From Hyperoodon ampullatus (lineage: Eukaryota; Chordata; Mammalia; Artiodactyla; Ziphiidae), in NCBI GenBank assembly GCA_949752795.1, contig OX457068.1, positions 56,795,582 to 56,859,581 of the forward strand: a stretch of DNA of 64,000 nucleotides, read 5' to 3'. The number at the start of each line of letters is the position of its first letter. Position 1 is the stretch's first letter. Both the position numbers and the translations under genes were made by a program. Shown here in pieces: positions 24,815-36,060 of the stretch. Below the pieces are notes generated by a model. That model worked only from the letters and a program-made list of their open reading frames with translations. It had not been told where the DNA came from and searched no databases.

Positions 24815-25005
24815 CATAACATTGTAGATAAGGGTTACCCTCTGCAGCCACATGGTCTGGGAACATGCCCTGACCTTCTCTTTGTATTTGTCTGTACATA
24901 ATATATTGTTTGTGCTAATTAACACATGTAACTATAGATGGTTCATGTAAAGTTCTTAGAACAGTGACTGATGTGTAATAAGTGTTTATGGCAAACATTA
25001 ATGAA
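24815..25005 (+). mobile_element. MIR SINE, degraded
   Basis: The 3' half is clear: 'catgtaaagttcttagaacagtg' (in parts) followed by 'taataagtgtttatgg', equivalent to the MIR core-to-tail region. The 5' half 'taacattgtagataagggt' is weaker. Confidence 0.6.
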
Positions 25006-26172
25006 ATTCATTAGTATATCTAGTTCTCCTTTCAGCATAAACAATAGGACTGAGCTTACCTCTCTCTGAATTTAGGTGTGGCTGCATATCTTTCTTTGGA
25101 TAATGAAATACAAGCTCAAGTGAAGTATATCTTTTACAAGTAGATGTGTCTTACAGCCAACGCAAAAATCTCTCCTCATAGCAATCACCAGAATACATAT
25201 TGGCATGCTCTGTGCCATAAGACCAAAGTGGCCTGGAATGCTGACCAAAATCTGCTGGAGGTTGACTATCCTAAGGAGTTACACAGTCCCACATTAAATT
25301 TGGAGTGATGAAGACTTTTTCTTTTTAGTTAGTTCACTAATATTTTATGATTGTCATCATAACATAACCCAGACTATCATAACTAATACTCTAATAAATA
25401 TAAGGTACTATTTTTATTTACACAATAGGTTTTGGAAGGAGAGAGAGCATAGAAAGGGAAGAATTTGTGAATACAAAGTAATAACAAAGGGGAAAGTTAA
25501 AGTCCGGGGCCTACAAACATGAATTTCTTTAACATCAAAATGGTTTCAGGAGCTTGCCCCACTTATTTTCTTTTTAAATTATGTCACAATTATTAATCAA
25601 TTGTTCAACAGTTTTGTGCATCAAATGTTTTTCTCTGTCCTTGTTAGACTGTTTTTGCTCTATGTTCATTAAAATCTCCTTCTATCAGTTTACTTCACTG
25701 CTTATTCTCTGTTCCTTCTTTGTCAAATTCATATATTTAGTGAGGATCCACATTTAATATTTTTTCCTACGTGAGGACAGTAATGTCCTACTCACAAAAC
25801 AGTAATTATTCACAAGTAAAATGGGATGGATTCCAGCTCCTTATCCTTTACACAGATCTTTCAAATTCAGACTCCCAAATTGCCTTTTACATCCTACTTC
25901 CAATTACACTCATTCTACATTTTCACTTGAACTCACAACACTTCTCAGAACAATCTGATCAAAGATAGCCAACCTTTATTCCATTTTGTGCTATCACTTT
26001 TTTTAATACTTTCTATTGTCAAATATTTGATTTATCATCTTTCTAAGTAAACTATATCAGTATAATATCACTTTGCATGTCTTATCATGCCTAGCATATC
26101 CCTTCTATTTAATAGATTTTCCTTATTTTAAAAATATATGCTGCTTTTTATCTCTTTTGTATGCAGACTTCT
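25006..26172. other. Unannotated AT-rich DNA
   Basis: No repeat or gene recognised up to the start of L1 copy B. Confidence 0.5.
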
Positions 26173-26970
26173 GGGGAAGATGGTGGTAGAGTATGATGTG
26201 GAGATCACCTTCCTCCCCACAGATACACGAGAAATAGAGCAACACGTGGAACAACTCCTACAGAACACCTACTGAATGCTGGCAGAAGAACACAGACCTC
26301 CCAAAAGACGCCATCCGGCAACCTACATGCAGAGGTGGGGCCAAATCCAAAGCTGAGACCTGGGAGCTGTGAGAACAAAGAAGAGAAAGGGAAATCTCTC
26401 CCAGCAGCCTCAGAAGCAGCAGATTAAAGCTGCACAATCAACTTGATGTACCCTGCATCTGTGGAATACATGAATAGACAACAAATCATCCCAAATTGAG
26501 GAGCCACGAGTCAGTGCTGTGCCTCTGAGGTGGGAGAGCCAACTTCAGGACACTGGTCCACAAGAGACCACCCAGCTCCACATAATATCAAATGGCGAAA
26601 ATCTTCCAGAGATCTCCATCTCAACACCAGCACCCAGCTTCACTCAACGACCAGCAAGCTACAGTGCTGGACACCCTATGCCAAACAACTAGCAAGACAG
26701 GAACACAACGCCACCCATTAGCAGAGAGGCTGCCTAAAATCATAAAAACTTCACAGACACCCCAAAACACACCACCAGACGTGGACCTGCCCACCAGAAA
26801 GACAAGATCCAGGCTCATTCACCAGAACACAGGCACTAGTCCCCTCCACCAGGAAGCCTACACAACACACTGAACCAACATTAGCCACTGGGAACAGACA
26901 CCAAAAACAATGGGAACAACGAACCTGCAGCCTGCAAAAAGGAGACCACAAACACAGTAAGATAAGCAAA
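26173..26970 (+). promoter_or_regulatory. L1 copy B 5'UTR, spliced-like
   Basis: Bases 26173-26307 match the start of the copy A 5'UTR, and 26308 onward match copy A from 2317. The junction reads 'cccaaaag/acgccatccgg'. In copy A the missing piece begins 'gcaag' after AAAAG and ends 'gaacag' after a pyrimidine-rich stretch, which fits a GC-AG intron. A second joint shared with copy A lies at 26503/26504. Confidence 0.8.
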
Positions 26971-27864
26971 ATGAGAAGACACAAAAACACACAGCAGGAG
27001 AAGGGGGAAGATAAAAACCCACCAGACCTAACAAATGAAGAGGAAATAGGCAGTCTACCTGAAAAGGAATTCAGAATAATGATAGTAAAGATGATCCAAA
27101 ATCTTGGAAATAGAATAGACAAAATGCAAGAAACAGTTAACAAGGACCTAGAAGAGTTAAGGATGAATCATGCAATGATTAGAAACACAATAAATGAAAT
27201 AAAAAGTACTCTAGATGGGATCAATAGCAGAATGACTGAGGCAGAAGAACGGATAAGTGACGTGGAAGATAAAATAGTGGAAATAACTACTGCAGAACAA
27301 AAGAAAGAAAAAAGAATGAAAGGAACTGAGGACAGTCTCAGAGACCTCTGGGACAACATTAAATGCACCAACATTCGAATTATAATGGTTCCAGAAGAAG
27401 AAGAGAAAAAGAAAGGGACTGAGAAAATATTTGAAGAGATTATAGTTGAAAAATTCCTTAATATGGGAAAGGAAATAGTTAATCAAGTCCAGGAAGCATA
27501 GAGAGTCCCATACAGGATAAATCCAAGGACAAATACGCCAAGACACATATTAATCAAACTGTCAAAAATTAAATACAAACAAAACATATTAAAAGCAGCA
27601 AGGGAATAAAAACAAATAACACACAAGGGAATCCCTATAAGGTTAACAGCTGATCATTCAGCAGAAATTTTGCAAGCCAGAAGAGACTGCCAGGACATAT
27701 TTAAAGTGATGAAGGAGAAAAACCTGCAACCAAGATTACTCTACCCAGCAAGGATCTCATTCAGATTTGATGGAGAAATTAAAAGGTTTACAGACAAGGA
27801 AAAGCTGAAAGAGTTCAGCACCACCAAACCAGCTTTACAACAAATGCTAAAGGAACTTCTCTAG
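26971..27864 (+). pseudogene. L1 copy B ORF1 remnant
   Basis: Starts at a good ATG (MRRHKNTQQEKGEDKNPPDL). The frame is intact for 176 codons, covering the N-terminal part and the coiled-coil region (NRIDKMQETVNKDLEELR…NEIKSTLDGINSRMTEAEE) and the start of the RNA-recognition part (WDNIKCTNIRIIMVPEEEE). A TAG at 27499-27501 (CAG in the family sense) and a TAA at 27607-27609 break it. The C-terminal domain remains readable in the same frame to the TAG at 27862-27864. About 297 codons without the stops. Better preserved than copy A ORF1. Confidence 0.92.
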
Positions 27865-27922
27865 GCAAGAAACACAACAGAAGAAAAAGACCTACAATAA
27901 CGAACCCAAAACAATTAAGAAA

Positions 27923-30900
27923 ATGGGAGTAGGAACATACATATCAATAATTACCTTAAATGTAAATGGACTAAATGCTCCCACCAAAAGACAAAGATTG
28001 GCTGAATGGATACAAAAACAAGACCCCTATATATGCTGCCTACAAGCGACCCACTTCAGACCTAGAAACACATACAGACTGAAAGTAAGGGGATGGGAAA
28101 ATGTATTCCATGCAAATGGAAGCCAAAAGAAAGCTGGAGTAGCAATTCTCATATCAGACTAAATAGACGTTAAAATAAAGACTACTAGAAGAGGCAAAGA
28201 AGGACACTATATAATGATCAAGGGATCGCTCCAAGAAGAAGATATAACAATTGTAAATCTTTATGCACCCAACATAGGAGCACCTCAATACATAAGGCAA
28301 ATACTAACAGCCATAAAAAGGGAAATCAACAGCAACACATTCATAGTAGGGGTCTTCAACACCCAACTTTCACCACTGGACAGATCATCCAAAATTAAAA
28401 TATATAAGGAAACACAAGCTTTAAATGATACATTAAACAAGATTGACTTAATTGATATTTATAGGACATTCAAACCAAAAACAACAGAATACACATATTT
28501 TCTCAAGTACTCATGGAACATTCTCCAGGATAGATCATATCTTGGGTCACAAATCAAGCCTTGGTAAATTTAAGAAAATTGAAATTGTATCAAGTATCTT
28601 TTATAACCACAATGCTATGAGACTAGATATCAATTACAAGAAAAGATCCGTAGAAAATACAAACACATGGAGACTAAACAATACACTACTTAATAACGAA
28701 GTGATCAGTGAAGAAATCAAAGAGAAAATGAAACAAATACCTAGAAACCAATGACAATGGAGACACGATGACCGAAAACCTATGGGATGCAGCAAAAGCA
28801 CTTCTAAGAGGGAACTTTATAGCAATACAATCCCACCTTAAGAAACAGGAAACATCTCAAATAAACAACCTAACCTTGCACCCTGAAGCAATTACAGAAA
28901 GAAGAACAAAAACATCCCAAAGTTAGCAGAAGGAAAGAAATCATAAAAATCAGATCAGAAATAAATGAAAAAGAAATGAAGGAAATGATAGCAAAGATCA
29001 ATAAAACAAAAAGTTGGTTCTTTGAGAAGATAAAGAAAATTGATAAACCATTAGCCAGACTCATCAAGCAAAAAAGGGAGAAGACTCAAATCAATAGAAT
29101 TAGAAATGAAAAGGGAGAAGTAACAACTGACACTGCAGAAATACAAAAGTTCATGAGAGATTACTACAAGCAACTCTATGCCAATAAAATGGACAACCTG
29201 GAAGAAATGGACAAATTCTTAGAAATGCACAACCTGCCAAGACTGAATCAGGAAGAAAGAGAAAATATGAATAGACCAATCACAAACACTGAAACTGTGA
29301 TTAAAAATCTTCCAACAAACAAAAACCCAGGACCAGATGGCTTCACAGGCGAATTCTATCAAGCATTTAGAGAAGAGCTAACACCTATCCTTCTCAAACT
29401 CTTCCAAAATATAGCAGAGGGAGGAACACTCCCAAACTCATTCTACGAGGCCAACATCACCTTGATACCAAAACCAGGCAAGGATGTCACAAAGAAAGAA
29501 AACTACAGGCCAATATCATTGATGAACATAGATGCAAAAATCCTCAACAAAATAATAGCAAACAGAATGCAACAGCACATTAAAAGGATCATACACCATG
29601 ATCAAGTGGGGTTTATTCCAGGAATGCAAGGATTCTTCAATATACGCAAATCAGTCAACGTAATACACCACATTAACAAATGGAAGGAGAAAAACCATAT
29701 GATCATCTCAATAGATGTAGAGAAAGCTTTCGACAAAATTCAACACCCATTTATGATAAAAACCCTGCAGAAAGTAGGCATAGAGGGAACTTTCCTCAAC
29801 ATAATAAAGGCCATATATGACAAACCCACAGCCAACATCATCCTCAATGGCGAAAAACTGAAACCATTTCCACTAAGATCAGGAACAAGACAAGGTTGCC
29901 CAGTGTCTCCACTCTTATTCAACATAGTATTGGAAGTTTTAGCCACAGCAATCAGAGAAGAAAAGGAAATAAAGGGATTTCAAATCGGAAAAGAAGTAAA
30001 GCTGTCACTGTTTGCAGATGATATGATACTATACATAGAGAGTCCTAAAGATGCTACCAGAAAGCTTCTAGAGCTAATCAATGAATTTGTAAAATAGCAA
30101 GATACAAAATTAATGCACTGAAATCTCTGGCATTCTTATACACTAATGATGAAAAATCTGAAAGTGAAATCAAGAAAACACTCACATTTACCATTGCAAC
30201 AAAAAGAATAAAATATCTAGGAATAAGCCTACCTAAGGAGACAAAAGACTTGTATGCAGAAAATTATAAGACACTGATGAAAGAAATTAAAGATGATACA
30301 AATAGATGGAGAGATATGCATGTTCTTGGATTGGAAGAATCAACGTTGTGAAAATGACTCTACTACCCAAATCAATCTATAGATTCAATGCAATCGCTAT
30401 CAAACTACCACTGGCATTTTTCACAGAACTAGAACAAAAAATTTCACAATTTGTATGGAAACACAAATGACCCCGAACAGCCAAAGCAATCTTGAGAATG
30501 CAAAACAGAGCTGGAGGAATCAGGCTGCCTGACTTCAGACTATACTACAAAGCTACAGTAATCAAAAGAGTATGGTAATGGCAGAAAAACAGAAAGATAG
30601 ATCAATGGAACAGGAAAGAAAGCCCAGAGATAAACCCACGGACATATGGTCACCTTATCTTTGATAAAGGATGCAGGAATGTACAGTGGAGAAAGGACAG
30701 CCTCTTCAATAATTGATGCTGTGAAAACTGTACAGGGACATGTAAAAGTATGAGATTAGATCATTCCCTAACAGCATAGACAAAAATAAGCTCAAAATGG
30801 ATTAAAGACTTAAATGTAAGGCCAGAAACTATCAAACTCTTAGAAGAAAACACAGGCAGAACACTCTATGACATAAATCACAGCAAGATCCTTTTTGACC

Positions 30901-31732
30901 CACCTCCTAGAGAAATGGAAATAATGACAAAGATAAACGCATGGAACCTAATGAAACTTCAAAGTTTTGCACAACAAAGGAAACCATAAACAAGACCAAA
31001 TTACAACCATCAGAATGGGAGAAAATATTTGCAAATGAAGCAACTGACCAAGGATTAATCTCCAAAATTTATAAGCAGCTCATGCAGATCAATAACAAAA
31101 AAACAAACAACCCAATCAAAAAATGGGCAGAAGACCTAAATAGCCATTTCTCCACAGAAGACATACAGACTGCCAACAAACACATGAAAGGATGCTCAAC
31201 ATCTTTAATCATTAGAGAAATGCAAATCAAAACTACAATGAGATATCATCTCACACCTGTCAGAATGGCCATCATCAAAAAATCTAGAAACAATAAATGC
31301 TGGAGAGGGTGTGGAAAAAAGGGAACACTCTTGCACTGCTTGTGGTGATGTGAATTGGTACAGCCACTATGGAGAACAGTATGGAGGTTCCTTTAAAAAC
31401 TACAAATAGAACTACCATATGACCCAGCAATCCCACTACTGGGCATATACCCTGAGAAAACCATAATTCAAAAAGAGTCATGCACCAAAATGTTCATTGC
31501 AGCCCTATTTACAAGAGTCCAGAGATGGAAGCAACCTAAGTGTTCATCATCAGGTTAATGGATAAAGAAGATGTGGCACATATATACAATGGAATATTAC
31601 TCAGCCATAAAAAGGAATGAAATTGAGCTATTTGTAATGAGGTGGATGGACCTAGAGTCTGTCATACAGAGTGAAGTAAGTCAGAAAGAGAAAGACAAAT
31701 ACAATATGCTAACACATATATATGGAATTTAA
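27923..31732 (+). pseudogene. L1 copy B ORF2 remnant (endonuclease / reverse transcriptase)
   Basis: ATG at 27923 (MGVGTYISIITLNVNGLNAPTKRQRLAEW is the endonuclease start). TAA at 28160-28162, at the same place as in copy A. Three one-base insertions (near 28500, 28735 and 28880) shift the frame. From 28976 to 30097 a 373-codon stretch is open and holds the whole reverse-transcriptase core: [68 protein letters not shown] and LFADDMILY. The frame then breaks at 30095 by the deletion also seen in copy A. The Cys-rich C-terminus at about 31300-31350 ends in a TGA. Length 3,810 bp. Confidence 0.94.
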
Positions 31733-32079
31733 GAAGAAAAAAAATGTCATGAAGAACCTAGGGGTAAGATGGGAATAAAGACACAGACCTACTAGAGAAT
31801 GGACTTGAGGATATGAGGAGGTGGAAGTGTAAGCTGTGACAAAGTGAAAGAGAGGCATGGACATATATACACTGCAAAACGTAAGGTAGATAGCTAGTGG
31901 GAAGCAGCTGCATATCACAGGGAGAACAGCTCGGTGCTTTGTGACCGCCAGGAGGGGTGGGATAGGGAATGTGGGAGGGAGACGTAAGAGAAAAGGTATA
32001 TGGGAACATATGTATATGTATAAATGATTCATTTTGTTATAAAGCAGAAACTAACACACCATTGTTAAGCAATTATACT

Positions 32080-32082
<3 letters not shown>
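31733..32082 (+). other. L1 copy B 3'UTR, ending without poly(A)
   Basis: Collinear with the copy A 3'UTR through 'gttaagcaattatactc', then stops. The AATAAA and A-tail of copy A are absent. Confidence 0.85.

Positions 32083-32116
<34 letters not shown>
32083..32116. repeat. (AT)n microsatellite at the 3' end of L1 copy B
   Basis: About 17 AT units directly at the point where the L1 tail should continue. Confidence 0.95.
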
Positions 32117-32119
<3 letters not shown>

Positions 32120-32674
32120 ATACATTTATCAATTGGATGAAAAATGAATATGTATGTTTATAAATGAGAGAATAAATGGATTTAAAGTTCTCCTAAAAAT
32201 CCTCTAACTAAAATTTTAAAAATTCTGATATAGAATTACCAATTTCTCTCTCTGAATTGAAATTTAAAACATCATATTTATTTTTTTATTTATAAATGAT
32301 GGCAGGGCAATATCTAAAGAAAAAAAAAAAAAAAACTACCGCAATGACCTAAGGTAGGGAGTTTAGTAAGCAAACATCATTAACATTCAGAAATACTTAC
32401 AACTGAGAAATAAGACACAATTTCCTAAATTTCAACTCCTAAAATCATAGTGAGTCAAATTGAGGTGTGCTAATTGATCCACCAGCTGTACGCTTGAATG
32501 TGTATATGGCATCATGGCACATAAAACCTAAGGGTCTTTACTCCAGGCCCGTGTTCCTTTAGTGGTGCAATATCTTCTCCTGTAATTGTTTTTCCTTAAG
32601 TCTGAACTACAGATTATATTTGACAAAGTCAATGACTAATTTGATTTAAAACAGGTCTGATCAGCTAACTGGGA
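32117..32674. other. Unannotated AT-rich DNA
   Basis: Contains an A-run at 32320-32335; otherwise nothing recognised. Confidence 0.5.
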
Positions 32675-32750
32675 AGAATTTTACTCCCATTTTACAGATC
32701 AGGAAATAGACACAAAGAGATCAAAGTCACTCGTCTGAGTATCTTAATCA
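32675..32750 (+). mobile_element. MIR SINE fragment
   Basis: 'cccattttacagatcaggaa' followed by 'agagatcaaagtcactcgtc' corresponds to the conserved middle of MIR-type sequences. Short, so the family call is tentative. Confidence 0.45.
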
Positions 32751-32809
32751 TTGCAACCATTCTCCTGAAATAAGCTCATTGTTTGTTCAAACCTGTCATT
32801 CTGCTTGAC

Positions 32810-32917
32810 ATTTTTTTTTTTTTTTTGGTCTTGCTTAGTTCCCAGACCAGGGATTGAACCCATGCCCTTGGCAGTGAAAGTGCAGAGTCCTAACCACTGG
32901 ACCACCAGGGACTTCTC
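32810..32917 (-). mobile_element. CHR-type SINE, 5' part, reverse strand
   Basis: Poly(T) at 32811-32827 (A-tail in reverse), B-box region 'gggattgaacccatgcc', and head at the right 'ggaccaccagggacttc'. Only about 108 bp, so the body between B-box and tail is missing. Likely duplications ctgcttgac (32801-32809) and ctacttgac (32918-32926). Confidence 0.8.
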
Positions 32918-32926
32918 CTACTTGAC

Positions 32927-34044
32927 TTTCTGTGAGGAATTTTATTCATCTTGGGGCCAAAGGGGAAGATTCAGCTAATGGAAGAACAAAACTAAGAACA
33001 GAGACTGCCCTCCATGACTATTATTCTACCATTTCAGAAATCAACTAGAGGAAAGGTAAATTTTAAAGTATTGTAATGTTTCTTTGCCTTACTTTGCATA
33101 TATTTGTGGGAACTTTTCAATTTCCAGCTGTTGTCCACCTAGGAAAGCCACCAGGACTTCCTCCCTTTCTCACAATGAACAAGTATAAACTTATTGAATA
33201 ACTGGAGCAAGATGGAAAGAAGGAGGCAATTCTGCTGCAGCAAAAGTGATATAATGCAATCTGAAGACAACTGTGAATAAGCTTTTTTTCTTTAAATCAA
33301 TCATGCAGCAGTTCCTCTCTATTAGCGCATGTAATTGAGAGTTGAATGTATATACAAAGAATCATTATTTCAACACTGAAATTCAGATTTTCTCAAGTTA
33401 CATCCTTTTGGGAATAGAATACAATAGCCACATATAGTCACCAACACATGTATAATAAGAGCAGTTAAAATCAATTAGATTTTATGACTTAATTTGGTAT
33501 CCCAGAAACCTCTCAATCCAAAGTACTCAATGCTTCCAAAAGCATATTGAGGAACTGGAAGTAACTCTTCCGTAGTTGTATTATAATATAAAGGAGGAAC
33601 AATTTTACTCTAAACAGGTCCTAAAAATATGTACCTCAGATGATAGACATTTTAAAAATATTTATGAACCTTTTGGTCAAATTTTCTATCCCTCTATCTG
33701 TCCCCTTACCTTCAGGTTATGGGACATCAACTACTTCTTTTTTATTTTATTAGAACTAGGTTAACACTCTTTCAGTCAAGCACATTGTGGGTAAAAACAA
33801 TAAAAACCCTCATAACACATGAAAATAATTTTATAATTTAGTCAAGAGAACTACGCTTTAAACAAGGATTCTTCTACCCCTCTCAAAGGGAGAGAGATTT
33901 ATTTATGTTTTCTTGATTTAATTGGCAAGTTCCACGGTGCTTCAAAAGTTTAAAAATGAAAAGGGGAAAAGAAAAAGAAAAAGTGAGAGCTCCAGGGTGA
34001 CTTTTTGCATAACTTCACACAACAAGCAGGTGTTTGTAAGATCA
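32927..34044. other. Unannotated AT-rich DNA
   Basis: No gene or repeat recognised. A small A/G-rich tract lies at 33955-33985. Confidence 0.5.
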
Positions 34045-34215
34045 ACATACAACAGGGACCACACTACCCACCTAGCTTGGACAACTTCCAACTCACTTCC
34101 AATTAAAACTTACCTGATCATAAATAAGAAATAAAAGCTTGCTAACCAGTACAGTAAATAATAGATCTTAAAATAATGTATTTGGGGGCTGTTTAGAGAC
34201 AGTAAATGAATTCCC
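34045..34215. repeat. Old dispersed repeat, unnamed (pair with 24060-24240)
   Basis: See 24060-24240. Shared order of short blocks over roughly 150 bases, same orientation, about two thirds identical by eye. Confidence 0.55.
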
Positions 34216-34718
34216 ATTAGGTTAGAAAATGTTAGAAGAAGATCTGAGGTCAGGATTCCCAAGAAACCCATAAAATATTGTCTTTTTCAGCATTGACTCT
34301 GATTGTTTTACATTGTGAACTGCTGAATTACTAAGAAGTTTACAACGTGAGCTGTGCCTGTCAGATGTCACAATGAGGTGACTATTTTTCAGCCCCTATG
34401 AAAGGGTCAATAAATGTAGCTGTCTGGTAGTAAACAGTTTGGAATGGACAGCATGAATAGGGTGGTCAAGTTGGGCATGAGGCCTGGACATACTGGCTGC
34501 TATAAACCAGGGCATCCTTGTATAATTGCACCCCCTTTTCAAAATAGGAGTTTTTATGCTTTTCATGGAGGAATTTTGGTTTATGAAAAAGACCTAGAGC
34601 AGAAATTTAGACAAAAACTTGCTTCCTTCCATTATACTAGTTTTGGAGGCTGGAGGAACAATGAGTATCAAAAGGAAGGAACAGAAGGAAAGTGAGACCT
34701 TACAGCATCCATCCTTCC
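34216..34718. other. Unannotated DNA
   Basis: An 83-codon frame at 34444-34695 has no recognisable motif and is not supported as a gene. Confidence 0.45.
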
Positions 34719-35155
34719 TGTTATGGGTTGAATTGTGTCCTCCAAAAAGATATGTTGAAAACCCTAAGCCCAGTACAAGTAAATGTGACCTTATTTGGAA
34801 ATAGGGTCTTTCAGAAGGAATCAAACTAAGATGAGGTCACAAAAGTGGGTCCTAATCCAATGTGACTGGTGAGCTTGTAAGAGGAAAATTTGGGCACAGA
34901 CACAGACACAAAGAGTAGGTGGTAATGTGAAGATGAAGACAAAGATTGGAGTTATGCTGTCAAAAGAAAAAGAATACCTGAGGCAACCAGAAGCTAGAAG
35001 AAGCAAGGACGAATTCCACCTTAGAACCTTTAAAGAGAGTTTGGCCATGCTAACACCTTGATTTCTTACTTCTAGTCTCTAGTACTGCAAGATGATACAT
35101 TTATGTTACTTTAAGTCATCTATCTTTTGCTATGTTGTTATGGCAAACTAATGCA
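34719..35155 (+). mobile_element. MLT1-type solo LTR (MaLR, ERVL-related)
   Basis: Starts 'tgttatgggttgaattgtgtcc' (in the usual LTR position) and ends 'ggcaaactaatgca'. The diagnostic middle is present: 'tgaccttatttggaaatagg', 'aagatgaggtcac', 'ccaatgtgactggtg', 'acaccttgatttc'. Length about 437 bp, typical. No internal retroviral part is adjacent, so it is a solo LTR. Ancient and non-coding. Confidence 0.92.
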
Positions 35156-35814
35156 ACTCTCTTTAATAGTCTACAGAGTTTAGAAAGACTGGCACAAAGA
35201 CCTACCCTACATGACCGAAGCATTTCAAACCACCTTTCTAATGCCACAGGATTTGGTGGTGACACTGCTTTAGAAGTATTGGAATAACAGGTCACCATCA
35301 AACAACATTCCAGCTTGTTGTCTAAATAAAGACATAAAAAGATGTGTTGCTCATTCATCTTTTTCCAACAGGAGTTTATAATTGAAGGCAAAGAAGCCAA
35401 TGTTTGTGTATTAGCCAGAGTGCTATCTTGGAAACATAAACTTCTATGTGTTTCAAATGAAGGGAATTTAATACAAGAAAAACGTTACACAGAGAAACAC
35501 GTTATAAGAGCTAAGGTGCAAATTAGATTATGGCGAGGCAATTCAGAGACCAGTAACAGTGGAAAACTGCTACTAGCTCTAGACCTAAAGGGACAATTGA
35601 ATAGATGGTACTGAAGCCGGGGCTACCCAGTTGAAACCAGCACCACAGGGATCCTGCCTAGTAGGGGCTGGAGCCATGAAGAGGAGAGATACTCTGAGTG
35701 CTTCCTCCCTCCCATCTGTGCATTCTTGGCCAGTGCCTACTGTTAAGCATCCAGATGAGCTTGGAAAATGCTGTCTGCTGTGACAGTACCCATAAGAATG
35801 AAGTGGTAGGGCCA
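35156..35814. other. Unannotated DNA
   Basis: No repeat family assigned. Confidence 0.45.
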
Positions 35815-36060
35815 AATCATGAAGAATCCAATGACTGTGGTTTGCAATCTGGATTATATTCTACCCATAAGGGATAAATCATTTAATAGTTTAAGCAGGG
35901 AAATCAGTTGACCTGAAATCAATTTTTAAGAAGTAATTCTGGATGTATTGAGGAAAAAAAAATATAGAGGAAAGAAGTATGAGTTGAAACAAACAGACTA
36001 AATATCAGATATTGCAATTACCAAGAAAGATGATGGTGAGTAAAACTAGGTTGTAGAATA
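35815..36060 (-). mobile_element. L2 LINE fragment, reverse strand
   Basis: Purine-rich text collinear with the antisense L2 region at 12440-12700: 'ggattatattctac', 'aatagtttaagcaggg', 'aagtaattctgg', 'gatgatggtgag'. Confidence 0.5.

Larger units (their letters stand above)
26173..32082 (+). mobile_element. L1 (LINE-1) copy B, full 5' start but shortened 5'UTR, inactive
   Basis: It starts 'ggggaagatggtggtagag', the normal L1 5' end, so it is not 5'-truncated. It is about 5.9 kb, because 865 bp present in copy A (1452-2316) are absent at junction 26307/26308. ORF1, ORF2 and the 3'UTR are collinear with copy A. The end is unusual: after 'aagcaattatactc' the expected 'caataaagatg(A)n' is missing and an (AT)n tract follows at 32083. 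No convincing target-site duplication was found; only a weak 'tatgc' on both sides. Independent of copy A, because the flanks, 5'UTR structure and many substitutions differ. Confidence 0.95.

Noticed and set aside
26173..32082. L1 copies A and B as a segmental duplication
   Set aside because: Flanks are unrelated, copy A has its own target duplication, and the 5' and 3' ends differ, so they are separate insertions.
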